Below are positions 1 through 6,060 of a stretch of 7,945 bases of DNA, in pieces. Position numbers and translations under genes: made by a program. This stretch comes from Oscillibacter sp. (GTDB lineage: Bacteria > Bacillota > Clostridia > Oscillospirales > Oscillospiraceae): assembly GCA_017447005.1 (NCBI GenBank), contig JAFSOM010000639.1, positions 1 to 7,945 of the forward strand, given 5' to 3'. Below the pieces are notes generated by a model. The model was not told where the DNA came from. It ran no database searches and saw nothing but the letters and a program-made list of their open reading frames with translations. Numbering within the stretch: the first letter of the stretch is position 1; every line of letters starts with the position of its first letter.

Positions 1-558
1 ATTCGCCTTTCTGAAGTGCCGCAACGATTCGATCTTGGATATCACCCGACTCTGCCCCGACTCTACCTTGACTCTGCCCTGACTCTGCCCCAAATACAGC
101 CTCATCGAATCGGCGTCCAGCGCGTAACAGCGCGAATCGCCGGCCCAAACCGCGATTGCCAGCGTTTTTCCATTCGCCGCCGGAAACGTCAGCCACCCCG
201 CGACCGTCGTGGGCAGTTTTTGCGCGTTCCATTGTCCGGCGGCCTCCCGAAGCCCTTGGTTGAAGGCCGCGCCCAATTCCCGCACGACGGAAGCCGTCAA
301 CGCGTCCGGATTCCCGGCGGAAGCGAACGCGTCGCGCCAGCGTTGCCAATGTTCCCGCGCCCATTCGTCCAGAGCGGACGCCGCCGCGCCGGAAGCGATT
401 TTCGCCTCGGAAACGGATTCGCCCTTCTCATTGAGGCGCTTACCGCCGCCCGTACCGCCCAGCCCGTCGAACACAAACGCGTAATTATCGCCATGGGCGG
501 CGTTGTCCTCGGGCGGCATGGTTTGAGACCGAATCAAGACGCGAAGACTTTTATACAT
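1..558 (-). CDS. PP2C-type serine/threonine phosphatase, N-terminal part (runs off left edge)
   Basis: My own translation of the minus strand from the ATG at 558-556 is open to base 1 (186 codons). It shows PP2C metal-site motifs: HGDN around residues 22-25, VFDGLGGTGGG at 29-39, a TTVAGWLTF strand at 117-125, and WAGDSRCYALD at 138-148. These match the first half of a metal-dependent protein phosphatase that removes phosphate from Ser/Thr in the cytoplasm; no signal peptide is seen. The C-terminal metal-binding Asp motifs are not in the window. A weak ribosome site (AAAGGA) precedes the ATG, and no other start codon lies in frame close upstream. The gene follows the VWA gene by 177 bp on the same strand and probably shares its promoter. 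Recognisable PP2C similarity ends near residue 155, exactly where the 11-bp tandem repeat begins, so the last 30 residues seen may not be native. The family call is firm; whether the gene is intact is unknown. Confidence 0.8.
   Translation of the reverse strand, partial: MYKSLRVLIRSQTMPPEDNAAHGDNYAFVFDGLGGTGGGKRLNEKGESVSEAKIASGAAASALDEWAREHWQRWRDAFASAGNPDALTASVVRELGAAFNQGLREAAGQWNAQKLPTTVAGWLTFPAANGKTLAIAVWAGDSRCYALDADSMRLYLGQSQGRVKVESGQSRVISKIESLRHFRKAN
48..91. repeat. Four tandem copies of an 11-bp repeat inside the phosphatase gene
   Basis: Units start at 48, 59, 70 and 81. They read GACTCTGCCCC, GACTCTACCTT, GACTCTGCCCT and GACTCTGCCCC on the plus strand. Because 11 is not a multiple of three, gain or loss of a unit changes the reading frame. 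On the minus strand two frames stay open across it: the phosphatase frame, and a frame shifted by -1 that reads GAESGQSQGRV-like residues followed by GDIQDRIVAALQKGE. The third frame has stops. Confidence 0.9.
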
Positions 559-735
559 CTTTCGTCCATCCTTTCCAAGCCCGTCACGTGCAACTGACTT
601 CCCGTCCGCCGTGTTTTTCCGTGTCCGGAGCGCCCGTCCTGAAAAGCGGTCGAAGCGTCACATACCCGGGCGCGGAAACGCGTCCGGCGGAATGCTTTAC
701 GTTCCGACCGCAAAGAATCATATGGTTACATCCGC

Positions 736-1464
736 TCAGATACTTCCGCTGATAAAGGCAATCACCGCGTCAAGGCCTTCTTTGGAAATGCCGCAACCCG
801 CCGGGGCCGCGTAATATTCCGCCTGCGTCCATGTGGAGACGATGTTCCAAGGCCACGCGTTCGGCGTCATTACAAGCAGACGCTTGGCGTCGCGGTTCAT
901 GTCGTCGCCCTCCCACACGTTTTGCAGACCGGAAAGCGTCGTGGGCATATCCTGCGGGTAGAGGTCATCGCCTTCGCGCTGGGGGTCGTCCAGACGGTGG
1001 GCGGAAGCGTCCGTCATCATGAGAATGATTTGCCGGGCCTTGAAACTGCCCTCAGTTTTCTGGAATTTCATCTTGATAGCGCGGTAAAGCGCCTCCAGTC
1101 CGCTCTCCGGCTCGTCGCCCCCGCCGGACGCCTTGATGTGTTCGACAAAGCGCCGGAAGTCCTCCGCCTCGTCGGGGAGCGTATAGAAATCGCTCTCCTC
1201 AAAGGCGTTGGCGTCTACGTAAATATCCCGGAAAATCAAAACCTTAGCGCGCATTTTGGTTACGCGTCGATTTTTCCCCGCCAGTCCCGCGATAATCTCC
1301 GAATACAGCGAGAGGGCGCGTTCCTTCAACTCGTCCAGCAGATTTTGCATAGAGCCGGTACCGTCAATCACGAACACAATATCAACGAGCGTCTCGAACA
1401 TTTGACGCCTGAGCGACTGTCCCTTAATTCCGCTGAGTTTTCCCCTTACGGCTTGGCTCGCCAT
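736..1464 (-). CDS. von Willebrand factor A domain protein, VWKA-like, partner of the PP2C phosphatase
   Basis: The 242-residue protein is almost entirely one vWA domain. The metal-ion-dependent adhesion site is visible: VFVIDGTGSM at residues 30-39 gives Asp34, Thr36 and Ser38; SGGGDEPES at 113-121 and LMMTDASAH at 148-156 supply the later loops. The DGTGSM loop, the FRDIY segment (78-82) and GGGDEPE resemble the vWA domain of the VWKA (alpha-kinase) type more than classical TerY, which has a DTSGSM loop. There is no signal peptide or membrane segment, so it should act in the cytoplasm as a Mg2+-dependent protein-binding module. An in-frame TGA lies two codons before the ATG, so translation cannot start further upstream; a GAAGAAGGG stretch about 10 bases ahead is the likely ribosome site. 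It is the first gene after the promoter at 1575-1603 and precedes the PP2C gene. Its binding partner is unknown; a kinase or phosphatase substrate is an inference from context. Confidence 0.88.
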   Translation of the reverse strand: MASQAVRGKLSGIKGQSLRRQMFETLVDIVFVIDGTGSMQNLLDELKERALSLYSEIIAGLAGKNRRVTKMRAKVLIFRDIYVDANAFEESDFYTLPDEAEDFRRFVEHIKASGGGDEPESGLEALYRAIKMKFQKTEGSFKARQIILMMTDASAHRLDDPQREGDDLYPQDMPTTLSGLQNVWEGDDMNRDAKRLLVMTPNAWPWNIVSTWTQAEYYAAPAGCGISKEGLDAVIAFISGSI

Positions 1465-1574
1465 CTTTCAACATCCCTTCTTCGCTTTCATAACCGACGC
1501 GGACGGACTTCTTCGAGACCGCCGATGAGTTCCTTCATCTTGAATTTTTGTCAAAATACATCCAATTACATGCG

Positions 1575-1603
1575 ATTTTAACAACGCCATATAAATTTGT
1601 CAA
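1575..1603 (-). promoter_or_regulatory. sigma70-type promoter for the VWA-PP2C unit
   Basis: Read on the minus strand, TTGACA (1603-1598) is separated by exactly 17 bases from TAAAAT (1580-1575). This is a perfect -35 box and a five-of-six -10 box. Transcription would start near 1568, leaving a leader of about 100 bases before the VWA start. No operator-like palindrome overlaps it. Confidence 0.75.
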
Positions 1604-1655
1604 TAGGCAGTTTCAATAATTTCCCCTGTCATTCATTGATAGCCGGAAAAAGCTG

Positions 1656-1691
1656 AAAAAAGGCGTAAAAAGACATTGCGACGCCTTTTTT
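1656..1691 (-). terminator. Rho-independent bidirectional terminator after the 910-residue gene
   Basis: AAAAAAGGCGT (1656-1666) and ACGCCTTTTTT (1681-1691) form a perfect 11-bp inverted repeat with a 14-base loop, and each end is a run of six A/T. On the minus strand it lies about 100 bases past the stop codon of the exported multidomain protein and would stop transcripts before the VWA promoter. The symmetric A/T ends would also let it work on the plus strand, where no gene ends close by. Confidence 0.85.
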
Positions 1692-1722
1692 ATGAGCGGT
1701 TCGCGCTGAAAGATAAGAACTG

Positions 1723-1771
1723 TTTCTCTCCGGCGGCGAACTTACGATAAGCCATTGTCGCCGGAGAGAAA
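1723..1771. repeat. 13-bp perfect inverted repeat between stop codon and terminator
   Basis: TTTCTCTCCGGCG (1723-1735) pairs perfectly with CGCCGGAGAGAAA (1759-1771) around a 23-base loop that itself contains CTTA-CGA-TAAG. No T run follows on either strand, so it does not look like a classical terminator. It could be an mRNA 3'-end stabiliser for the exported protein's transcript or a dispersed palindromic repeat; nothing here decides which. Confidence 0.75.
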
Positions 1772-1789
1772 GCGTATCCGGGAACTCCG

Positions 1790-4522
1790 TCAGGAATATT
1801 TTCCCTCGCACAGAGGCGTTAAGTCCTTATCCAGAACGAATACTTTCGCATAGGAGAAACGGCTGTCGCGGAATTGGAACTCATAATTTTGCGTTTCCGT
1901 GACCGGGGAAGAACGCGCCAAAAGCATTTGCCCGTTTTCGCCGTAGGCCGCGCAGAAGACGGTAGCGGAAACGTCCGGGCACTGAACGCTTGATTGAACG
2001 TTTACATTCCCGTTGGCGTCAATGTTTTGACTTACGCCGATAATCAAAACCTGCGAATCGGCGTCCTCTTGAGAAATCCAGTTGGCGACCAGCGTAATGT
2101 CGCGCATGACCGACGCGTGAAAGTCGTATTCCTCGCCGTCCAGTTTCCAGCAGTCGAAAACGTAGCCTGTCTTGGAGGGATTGTCCGGCTTTTGCGCCGT
2201 CCCGCCGTCCTGTACCGTCTGATTCTTTACGGCGCTTCCGCCGTTGGAATCAAACGTCACCGTGAACGCGTCCGGGGGCGTCGCGGGGTTTACGGTAACG
2301 CTGAAAGAGGCCGTTTTCTCCTGATAGGCGACCGTAACCGTTTTGGTTCCGTCGGTGGAGGAATCGAATCCGCTGACGGAAAATTCGTCTTTCAGAAGTT
2401 CGCTTGTCCCGTCGCTGTACGAGGCCCTGACTTGCAGTCCGCTGATGTCCAGCGTATCGCCAATTTTATAGACTGTCTTGCTTGGCGGACTTTCTATGGA
2501 AATTCCGGTCAGCGTCGGAATGGGGAGCGCCTCAATCTCGCAGATAAACGGCAGTTTGACGTAACCGGCGCCATCGTTCCATGCGCCGTTTTTGTCAAGA
2601 TAGAGGTAGTTTTCACATCCCGCCTCATTGTCGGCGTCGTTATCCGGCTGATAGGACGCCCAATTATCATATGAGAACGTTTCCCCGGAGACCCAGCGCC
2701 AATTCCCTTCGCTGTCGGCGTCGGTTCCTCCCGTCCACACCTGACGCTTTTCGGCGAAAGTCCGCGCCGCCTTGGCTTCCTTCGCGCTTCCAATCGAGAG
2801 CAGATGTCCGCCCTGTTCCTCACAGAACCGTTTCGCCTCGTACCATGTCGCCGCGTCGGAGTAAAGCCGATACGTGTTGCCTTGGAACGTGGTTTCCGCC
2901 TCCGGCGTCATATTTCCGGCTGGAATCGCGGAGAAGTCAAAGCGCAGTTCAACCGTATTGTTTCCGACCGTTCCGCTCCGGGCGCCGGACCGCATTCCGT
3001 TATAGGAATAGCCGTCTTTCGGCCTGATGTCCCTGATTTCATACGTCGTCCCCACGGGCCAGCGGACGGAGTAAGCGGAAATATCGTCGGCGACAAGATT
3101 GCCGTTCGCGTAAACGTCCGCCGTGCCGTAGCCGCCGAAGCTATCGCTCATTTTCCCGTCAAGATACCCGCTGACGTTGAGATAATATTCGTCGACCGTC
3201 TCGCCGATACGCTCGCAGTAATTCAGCGCGACCCAGCCTTCCGCGCCGTTATAGGAGACGTAGCCCCAAGTATATTTTCCGGACGCCGTTTTTTTCGTGA
3301 CGTTCAGTTTCGCGCCGTTCGGTATGGAACCCGTCTGCTGATACGTCGTCCCCGCGCCGCTGCGCATACGCAGCGACGACGCCGTAACCTGATAATATCC
3401 CGGAACGTGATACGGCGGCGCGCCGCAGACGTAGATATAGCCAAGGAACGTATACGCGGAGCCGCCGCTGAGGTTGCTGTTCGTCGCGTCCCGTGCGCGT
3501 ATCTTGAAGTAGAAACTCTTCCAGCCGGATTCGGATGTCGTGACCGTATTGCCGTCAATCTTTTCCACGACGGCCACATGTCCCGCCGCGCCGCTCTTAC
3601 TCCAAACGACAACGGCCCCTAACGCCGGATTGGACACATTCGCGCTATAGGGATAGGCGTTGCTGTTTTGATTGTCCCCGTACCATAACCCGGCGTTACG
3701 GTGCGACAGTTTCGGCTCGACGCCGAGGTTTTCATAGGAACGCCCGAACGCGTAACAGGTGCAGTTTCCGTTATTCGTCACCATGCCGAATCCGGACTGA
3801 TGGAATACGTTCAGCGTGGTATAATAGGGATTGTCTTTCGCGGGAGCTTCCAGTCGCGGGACATAGCCGCCGTCTAAAAGCGTCGCCTGTTCGTCGGCGT
3901 TATCTCCCGGGATGAGCGCGTTTTCGGCGAAAGAGTAAGCGTTCGCAAGCCCGTTTTTCGTGTAAAACTTCAAGGTGTCGAAGTCGCTGAAATACAGCGT
4001 TGCGACGTCGTTCGCCGCGAGAAAGAGGGACTTTGCGTGAGTGTCCAGATTGAGCGACAGAATCCCCTCATCCGTTGCGAAATAGACGGTATCGCCGCGC
4101 CGCGCCGCGGACATCACGACGCCGGGGAGCGTCTCGTACTCTTCAACAGTCAGGTCGGCGGGATTCACCCGGAGCAGACAGGTGGAGCCTTCCCGATAGG
4201 CGAACGCGTAAAGACTGTTCCGGCGCCCCAGCAGTAAAATAATGTGTTCGTCCGCCACAAGGCGCGTATCGCCGTTGGATTTGTCCAAGACATACAGCTT
4301 GTCCTCGTCCTCATAGTCGCAAAAAAATTCGCTGTCGCCATACGCCCGGTAATCGGCGGCGTTCTCGTAGTCGCTCTCTTCCGTTTGATTCGGGACTTGC
4401 GCCGGAAGCGCCGCCAAACCGTTTTCGGCGTCCTCCGGCAGTCCGGCGGACATCGCCGTAACCGGTAACAGCAGAATCGCCAGACAGCACGCAAAAAACA
4501 TCACGCGCCATTGAGTTTTCAT
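1790..4522 (-). CDS. Secreted multidomain CHAP amidase with SH3, C-type lectin, Big_3 and InlB-type repeat domains
   Basis: The 910-residue protein begins with a signal peptide (MKTQWR, then a hydrophobic stretch to about residue 24, with likely cleavage near AMSA-GL). Residues 65-205 are short beta repeats (LYVLDKSNGDTRLV, TVYFATDEGILSLNLD) like a partial beta-propeller. A CHAP cysteine peptidase/amidase follows at about 232-366, with NGNCTCYAFGR (Cys254), GHVAVVEKI (His315) and a probable third residue Glu331. Next are an SH3_3 domain (377-437), an unassigned beta region (443-530), a C-type lectin-like domain (538-663; WTGG, WASYQPDND, WNDG, FICE), a Big_3 Ig-like domain (671-745), an InlB-type repeat (752-815; FDSNGG, GYVFDCW, ITLVANW), and a C-terminal beta region to 910. 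CHAP enzymes cut peptidoglycan peptide or amide bonds; the other modules suggest wall or glycan binding. No LPXTG motif or membrane anchor is seen, so release or non-covalent wall attachment is likely. A GGGAGG ribosome site lies 7 bases before the ATG. It is monocistronic, with its own promoter and terminator. Confidence 0.9.
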   Translation of the reverse strand: MKTQWRVMFFACCLAILLLPVTAMSAGLPEDAENGLAALPAQVPNQTEESDYENAADYRAYGDSEFFCDYEDEDKLYVLDKSNGDTRLVADEHIILLLGRRNSLYAFAYREGSTCLLRVNPADLTVEEYETLPGVVMSAARRGDTVYFATDEGILSLNLDTHAKSLFLAANDVATLYFSDFDTLKFYTKNGLANAYSFAENALIPGDNADEQATLLDGGYVPRLEAPAKDNPYYTTLNVFHQSGFGMVTNNGNCTCYAFGRSYENLGVEPKLSHRNAGLWYGDNQNSNAYPYSANVSNPALGAVVVWSKSGAAGHVAVVEKIDGNTVTTSESGWKSFYFKIRARDATNSNLSGGSAYTFLGYIYVCGAPPYHVPGYYQVTASSLRMRSGAGTTYQQTGSIPNGAKLNVTKKTASGKYTWGYVSYNGAEGWVALNYCERIGETVDEYYLNVSGYLDGKMSDSFGGYGTADVYANGNLVADDISAYSVRWPVGTTYEIRDIRPKDGYSYNGMRSGARSGTVGNNTVELRFDFSAIPAGNMTPEAETTFQGNTYRLYSDAATWYEAKRFCEEQGGHLLSIGSAKEAKAARTFAEKRQVWTGGTDADSEGNWRWVSGETFSYDNWASYQPDNDADNEAGCENYLYLDKNGAWNDGAGYVKLPFICEIEALPIPTLTGISIESPPSKTVYKIGDTLDISGLQVRASYSDGTSELLKDEFSVSGFDSSTDGTKTVTVAYQEKTASFSVTVNPATPPDAFTVTFDSNGGSAVKNQTVQDGGTAQKPDNPSKTGYVFDCWKLDGEEYDFHASVMRDITLVANWISQEDADSQVLIIGVSQNIDANGNVNVQSSVQCPDVSATVFCAAYGENGQMLLARSSPVTETQNYEFQFRDSRFSYAKVFVLDKDLTPLCEGKYS

Positions 4523-4621
4523 GTCTTTTCCTCCCTTGAATGTATGATAAATAGGCGATAATCCGTTTCTATCGCAATCGCAACGCCGCTTTGACGCGAA
4601 AAGCCGCCGCGTTACCGCCTG

Positions 4622-4650
4622 ATTATATCCGGTTTCCCGCGATTTTTCAA
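4622..4650 (-). promoter_or_regulatory. sigma70-type promoter for the exported CHAP protein
   Basis: On the minus strand TTGAAA (4650-4645) is followed after 17 bases by a perfect TATAAT (4627-4622). The predicted transcript starts near 4615, giving a leader of about 92 bases that ends in the GGGAGG ribosome site. I see no riboswitch-like structure in this short leader. Confidence 0.8.
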
Positions 4651-4705
4651 TAGGCGAGCGGAATATTTTGGAAAAAGCGGCGGCGCGGTATACGTAAAGT
4701 TTTCA

Positions 4706-4941
4706 TTGGCAAGTAAAAAAGTCGCATGAAATTCGCCCTCATCTGGCGCTGCGCGCCACCTTCCCCCGTTCCGGGGGAAGGACAGACTTGACAGTCAAAT
4801 CTTAACAACAACGCCGAATCATTACGAAAACTTTGTAATTTCGCACGGATTCAAAGATTACGGTATAGTTTTACCCTTCCCCCGTCTACGGGGGAAGGTG
4901 GCGCGCAACGCCGGATGAGGGCGAAAGACGCAACTTGCCAA
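4706..4941. repeat. MITE-like inverted-repeat element between divergent genes
   Basis: Two arms in inverted orientation flank a core of about 93 bases. The left arm (4734-4781) and the complement of the right arm (4875-4923) agree almost throughout: the outer 35 bases match at 33. Each arm ends in a tight hairpin: CCTTCCCCCG/CGGGGGAAGG at 4759-4781, and an 11-bp version at 4875-4898. The left arm also has TGGCGC/GCGCCA at 4744-4758. Further out, TTGGCAAGT (4706-4714) is matched inversely by ACTTGCCAA (4933-4941). The core is AT-rich and codes for nothing recognisable. I recall similar CCCTCATC...CCTTCCCC units repeated between genes in some Clostridia. No transposase or clear target-site duplication is visible. 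The rest of the gap (4523-5094) holds only the two promoters and leaders. Confidence 0.8.
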
Positions 4942-4987
4942 GAAACTCTTTACATATACCGCTGTTTCGCGGGAATCCGTGCGGGGC

Positions 4988-5016
4988 TTGCGAATGTCCC
5001 CGCGCTCTGTTATAAT
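4988..5016 (+). promoter_or_regulatory. Extended -10 promoter for corA and the aldehyde dehydrogenase gene
   Basis: TTGCGA (4988-4993) is followed after 17 bases by a perfect TATAAT (5011-5016), with the TG of an extended -10 at 5008-5009. Transcription would begin near 5023, about 72 bases before the CorA start. It begins 47 bases past the end of the MITE-like element, so an insertion there could have altered upstream control. Confidence 0.8.
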
Positions 5017-5094
5017 CATATGCGGAAAGTCCGTGCGGGGACAGCGGACAGGGCAAAGCAGGTCAGAGAAAGAGTCGTAACAGGAGGCGAGGGG

Positions 5095-6012
5095 ATGTTT
5101 TATCTAATCCGGGAGACGCTGGAAGCGTGCGCCGAGACGGACACGCATGGAGCGGTAAACCAGTACGTGGCGGTGCTGACGCCGGACGAATGGCAACGGC
5201 GCCGGGACAGTTTCGACATGGGCATTGATTTGGAACTCGATATTCAGGACATCCACAATACGAAAGCTGAGGTCAACTACGATTCCCTGACGGGAAAGTT
5301 TCTGATTCCCGACCGGGAAAATCTGGGCGAAAAGGAATCCGGTTTCGCCTTCGCGCTGGACGAAAAAGGTATCGTATTCATCGACCGCGACGGCGAGGCG
5401 GCCCGTATCGTGGAGACTATCGCCCATACGCGCCGCTGGCGGATGCCGTGTCTGGAACGGTTTCTCTATGATTTTCTGGAATTTATCGTCCAAGGGGATA
5501 TGCCCATGCTGGAACGCTACGAGACGGAGCTTGACCGCATGGAGGAGGATATACTCCAAGACAGGGCGGCGTCCGTACAGGTGCGCGTCAACGAGATTCG
5601 CGGCAATCTCCGGGAACTGGCCATTCACTATGACCAGCTCATCGACTTGGGACAGGAACTGGAGGAAAACGAAAACGGCTTCTTTCAGGAAAGTCACGTG
5701 CGTTATTTCCGGATGTTCCTCAACCGTATGCAACGGCTTCACGATACGGCGGCGTCCCTGCGGGAGTATACCATGCAAGTACGGGACTTGTATCACGCGC
5801 AGTTGGAGGCCCGGCAAAACCGTACCGTTACCCTGCTCACCGTGGTGACAACGGTCTTTATGCCTCTGACGCTCATCGTGGGCTGGTACGGGATGAACTT
5901 CCGGTATATGCCGGAACTGGAATCGCCGTTCGGCTATCCCGTCGTGATTGGCGTCAGCGTGGCGATAGTGGTCTTGAGCCTGCTCTTTTTCAGACACCGA
6001 AAATGGCTTTGA
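5095..6012 (+). CDS. corA: CorA-family Mg2+/divalent cation transport protein
   Basis: The 305-residue protein has the CorA layout: an N-terminal alpha/beta cytoplasmic domain (about 1-120), a long helical stalk (about 121-245; rich in Glu, Arg and Leu), then two C-terminal membrane helices (about 244-265 and 281-299). The signature YGMNF loop, with Gly266-Met267-Asn268, sits at the end of the first helix and is the ion-selectivity site of the family. CorA proteins form pentameric inner-membrane channels that admit Mg2+ and sometimes Co2+ or Ni2+. The length is normal for the family. I chose the ATG at 5095 because AGGAGG lies at 5082-5087, 7 bases before it, and the promoter at 4988-5016 lies inside the upstream open frame that starts at 4915. 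The short C-terminal tail RHRKWL is positively charged, as expected on the cytoplasmic side. The aldehyde dehydrogenase gene follows after 48 bases and is probably co-transcribed. Family assignment is firm; the transported ion is not. Confidence 0.93.
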   Translation: MFYLIRETLEACAETDTHGAVNQYVAVLTPDEWQRRRDSFDMGIDLELDIQDIHNTKAEVNYDSLTGKFLIPDRENLGEKESGFAFALDEKGIVFIDRDGEAARIVETIAHTRRWRMPCLERFLYDFLEFIVQGDMPMLERYETELDRMEEDILQDRAASVQVRVNEIRGNLRELAIHYDQLIDLGQELEENENGFFQESHVRYFRMFLNRMQRLHDTAASLREYTMQVRDLYHAQLEARQNRTVTLLTVVTTVFMPLTLIVGWYGMNFRYMPELESPFGYPVVIGVSVAIVVLSLLFFRHRKWL

Positions 6013-6013
6013 A

Positions 6014-6040
6014 CGCCGTCGGAACTTCTCCCGGACGGCG
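6014..6040 (+). other. Small intercistronic hairpin between corA and the dehydrogenase gene
   Basis: CGCCGTC (6014-6020) and GACGGCG (6034-6040) form a 7-bp stem with a 13-base loop, starting one base after the CorA stop codon. No T run follows, so it is unlikely to end transcription. It could protect or tune the mRNA between the two genes. The stem is short and may be fortuitous. Confidence 0.4.
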
Positions 6041-6060
6041 AAAGAAACGGAGGAATTACC

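Noticed and set aside
48..91. Tandem repeat as a CRISPR array
   Set aside because: The units are 11 bases long and directly adjacent, with no spacers.
16..597. Plus-strand open frame of 193 codons
   Set aside because: It is antisense to the PP2C gene, has no ribosome site, and its product is low-complexity and Arg/Pro-rich. The minus strand carries the clear PP2C motifs.
1488..1538. Possible 16-residue leader peptide (MKELIGGLEEVRPRRL) ahead of the VWA gene
   Set aside because: It lies in the leader on the minus strand and its stop overlaps another ATG, but there is no ribosome site and no attenuator-like pattern, so chance is the simpler reading.
922..1581. Plus-strand open frame of 219 codons
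   Set aside because: It is antisense to the VWA gene and its promoter; the product matches nothing I recognise.
1994..3622. Long plus-strand open frames (1994-2674, 2804-3622)
   Set aside because: They are shadows of the GC-rich CHAP gene on the minus strand, with no ribosome sites and Arg/Val-rich translations.
4788..4816. TTGACA at 4788 as a promoter inside the repeat element
   Set aside because: No -10 box stands at a suitable distance (acgccg at 17 bases), and the box is part of a small TTGAC-A-GTCAA palindrome.
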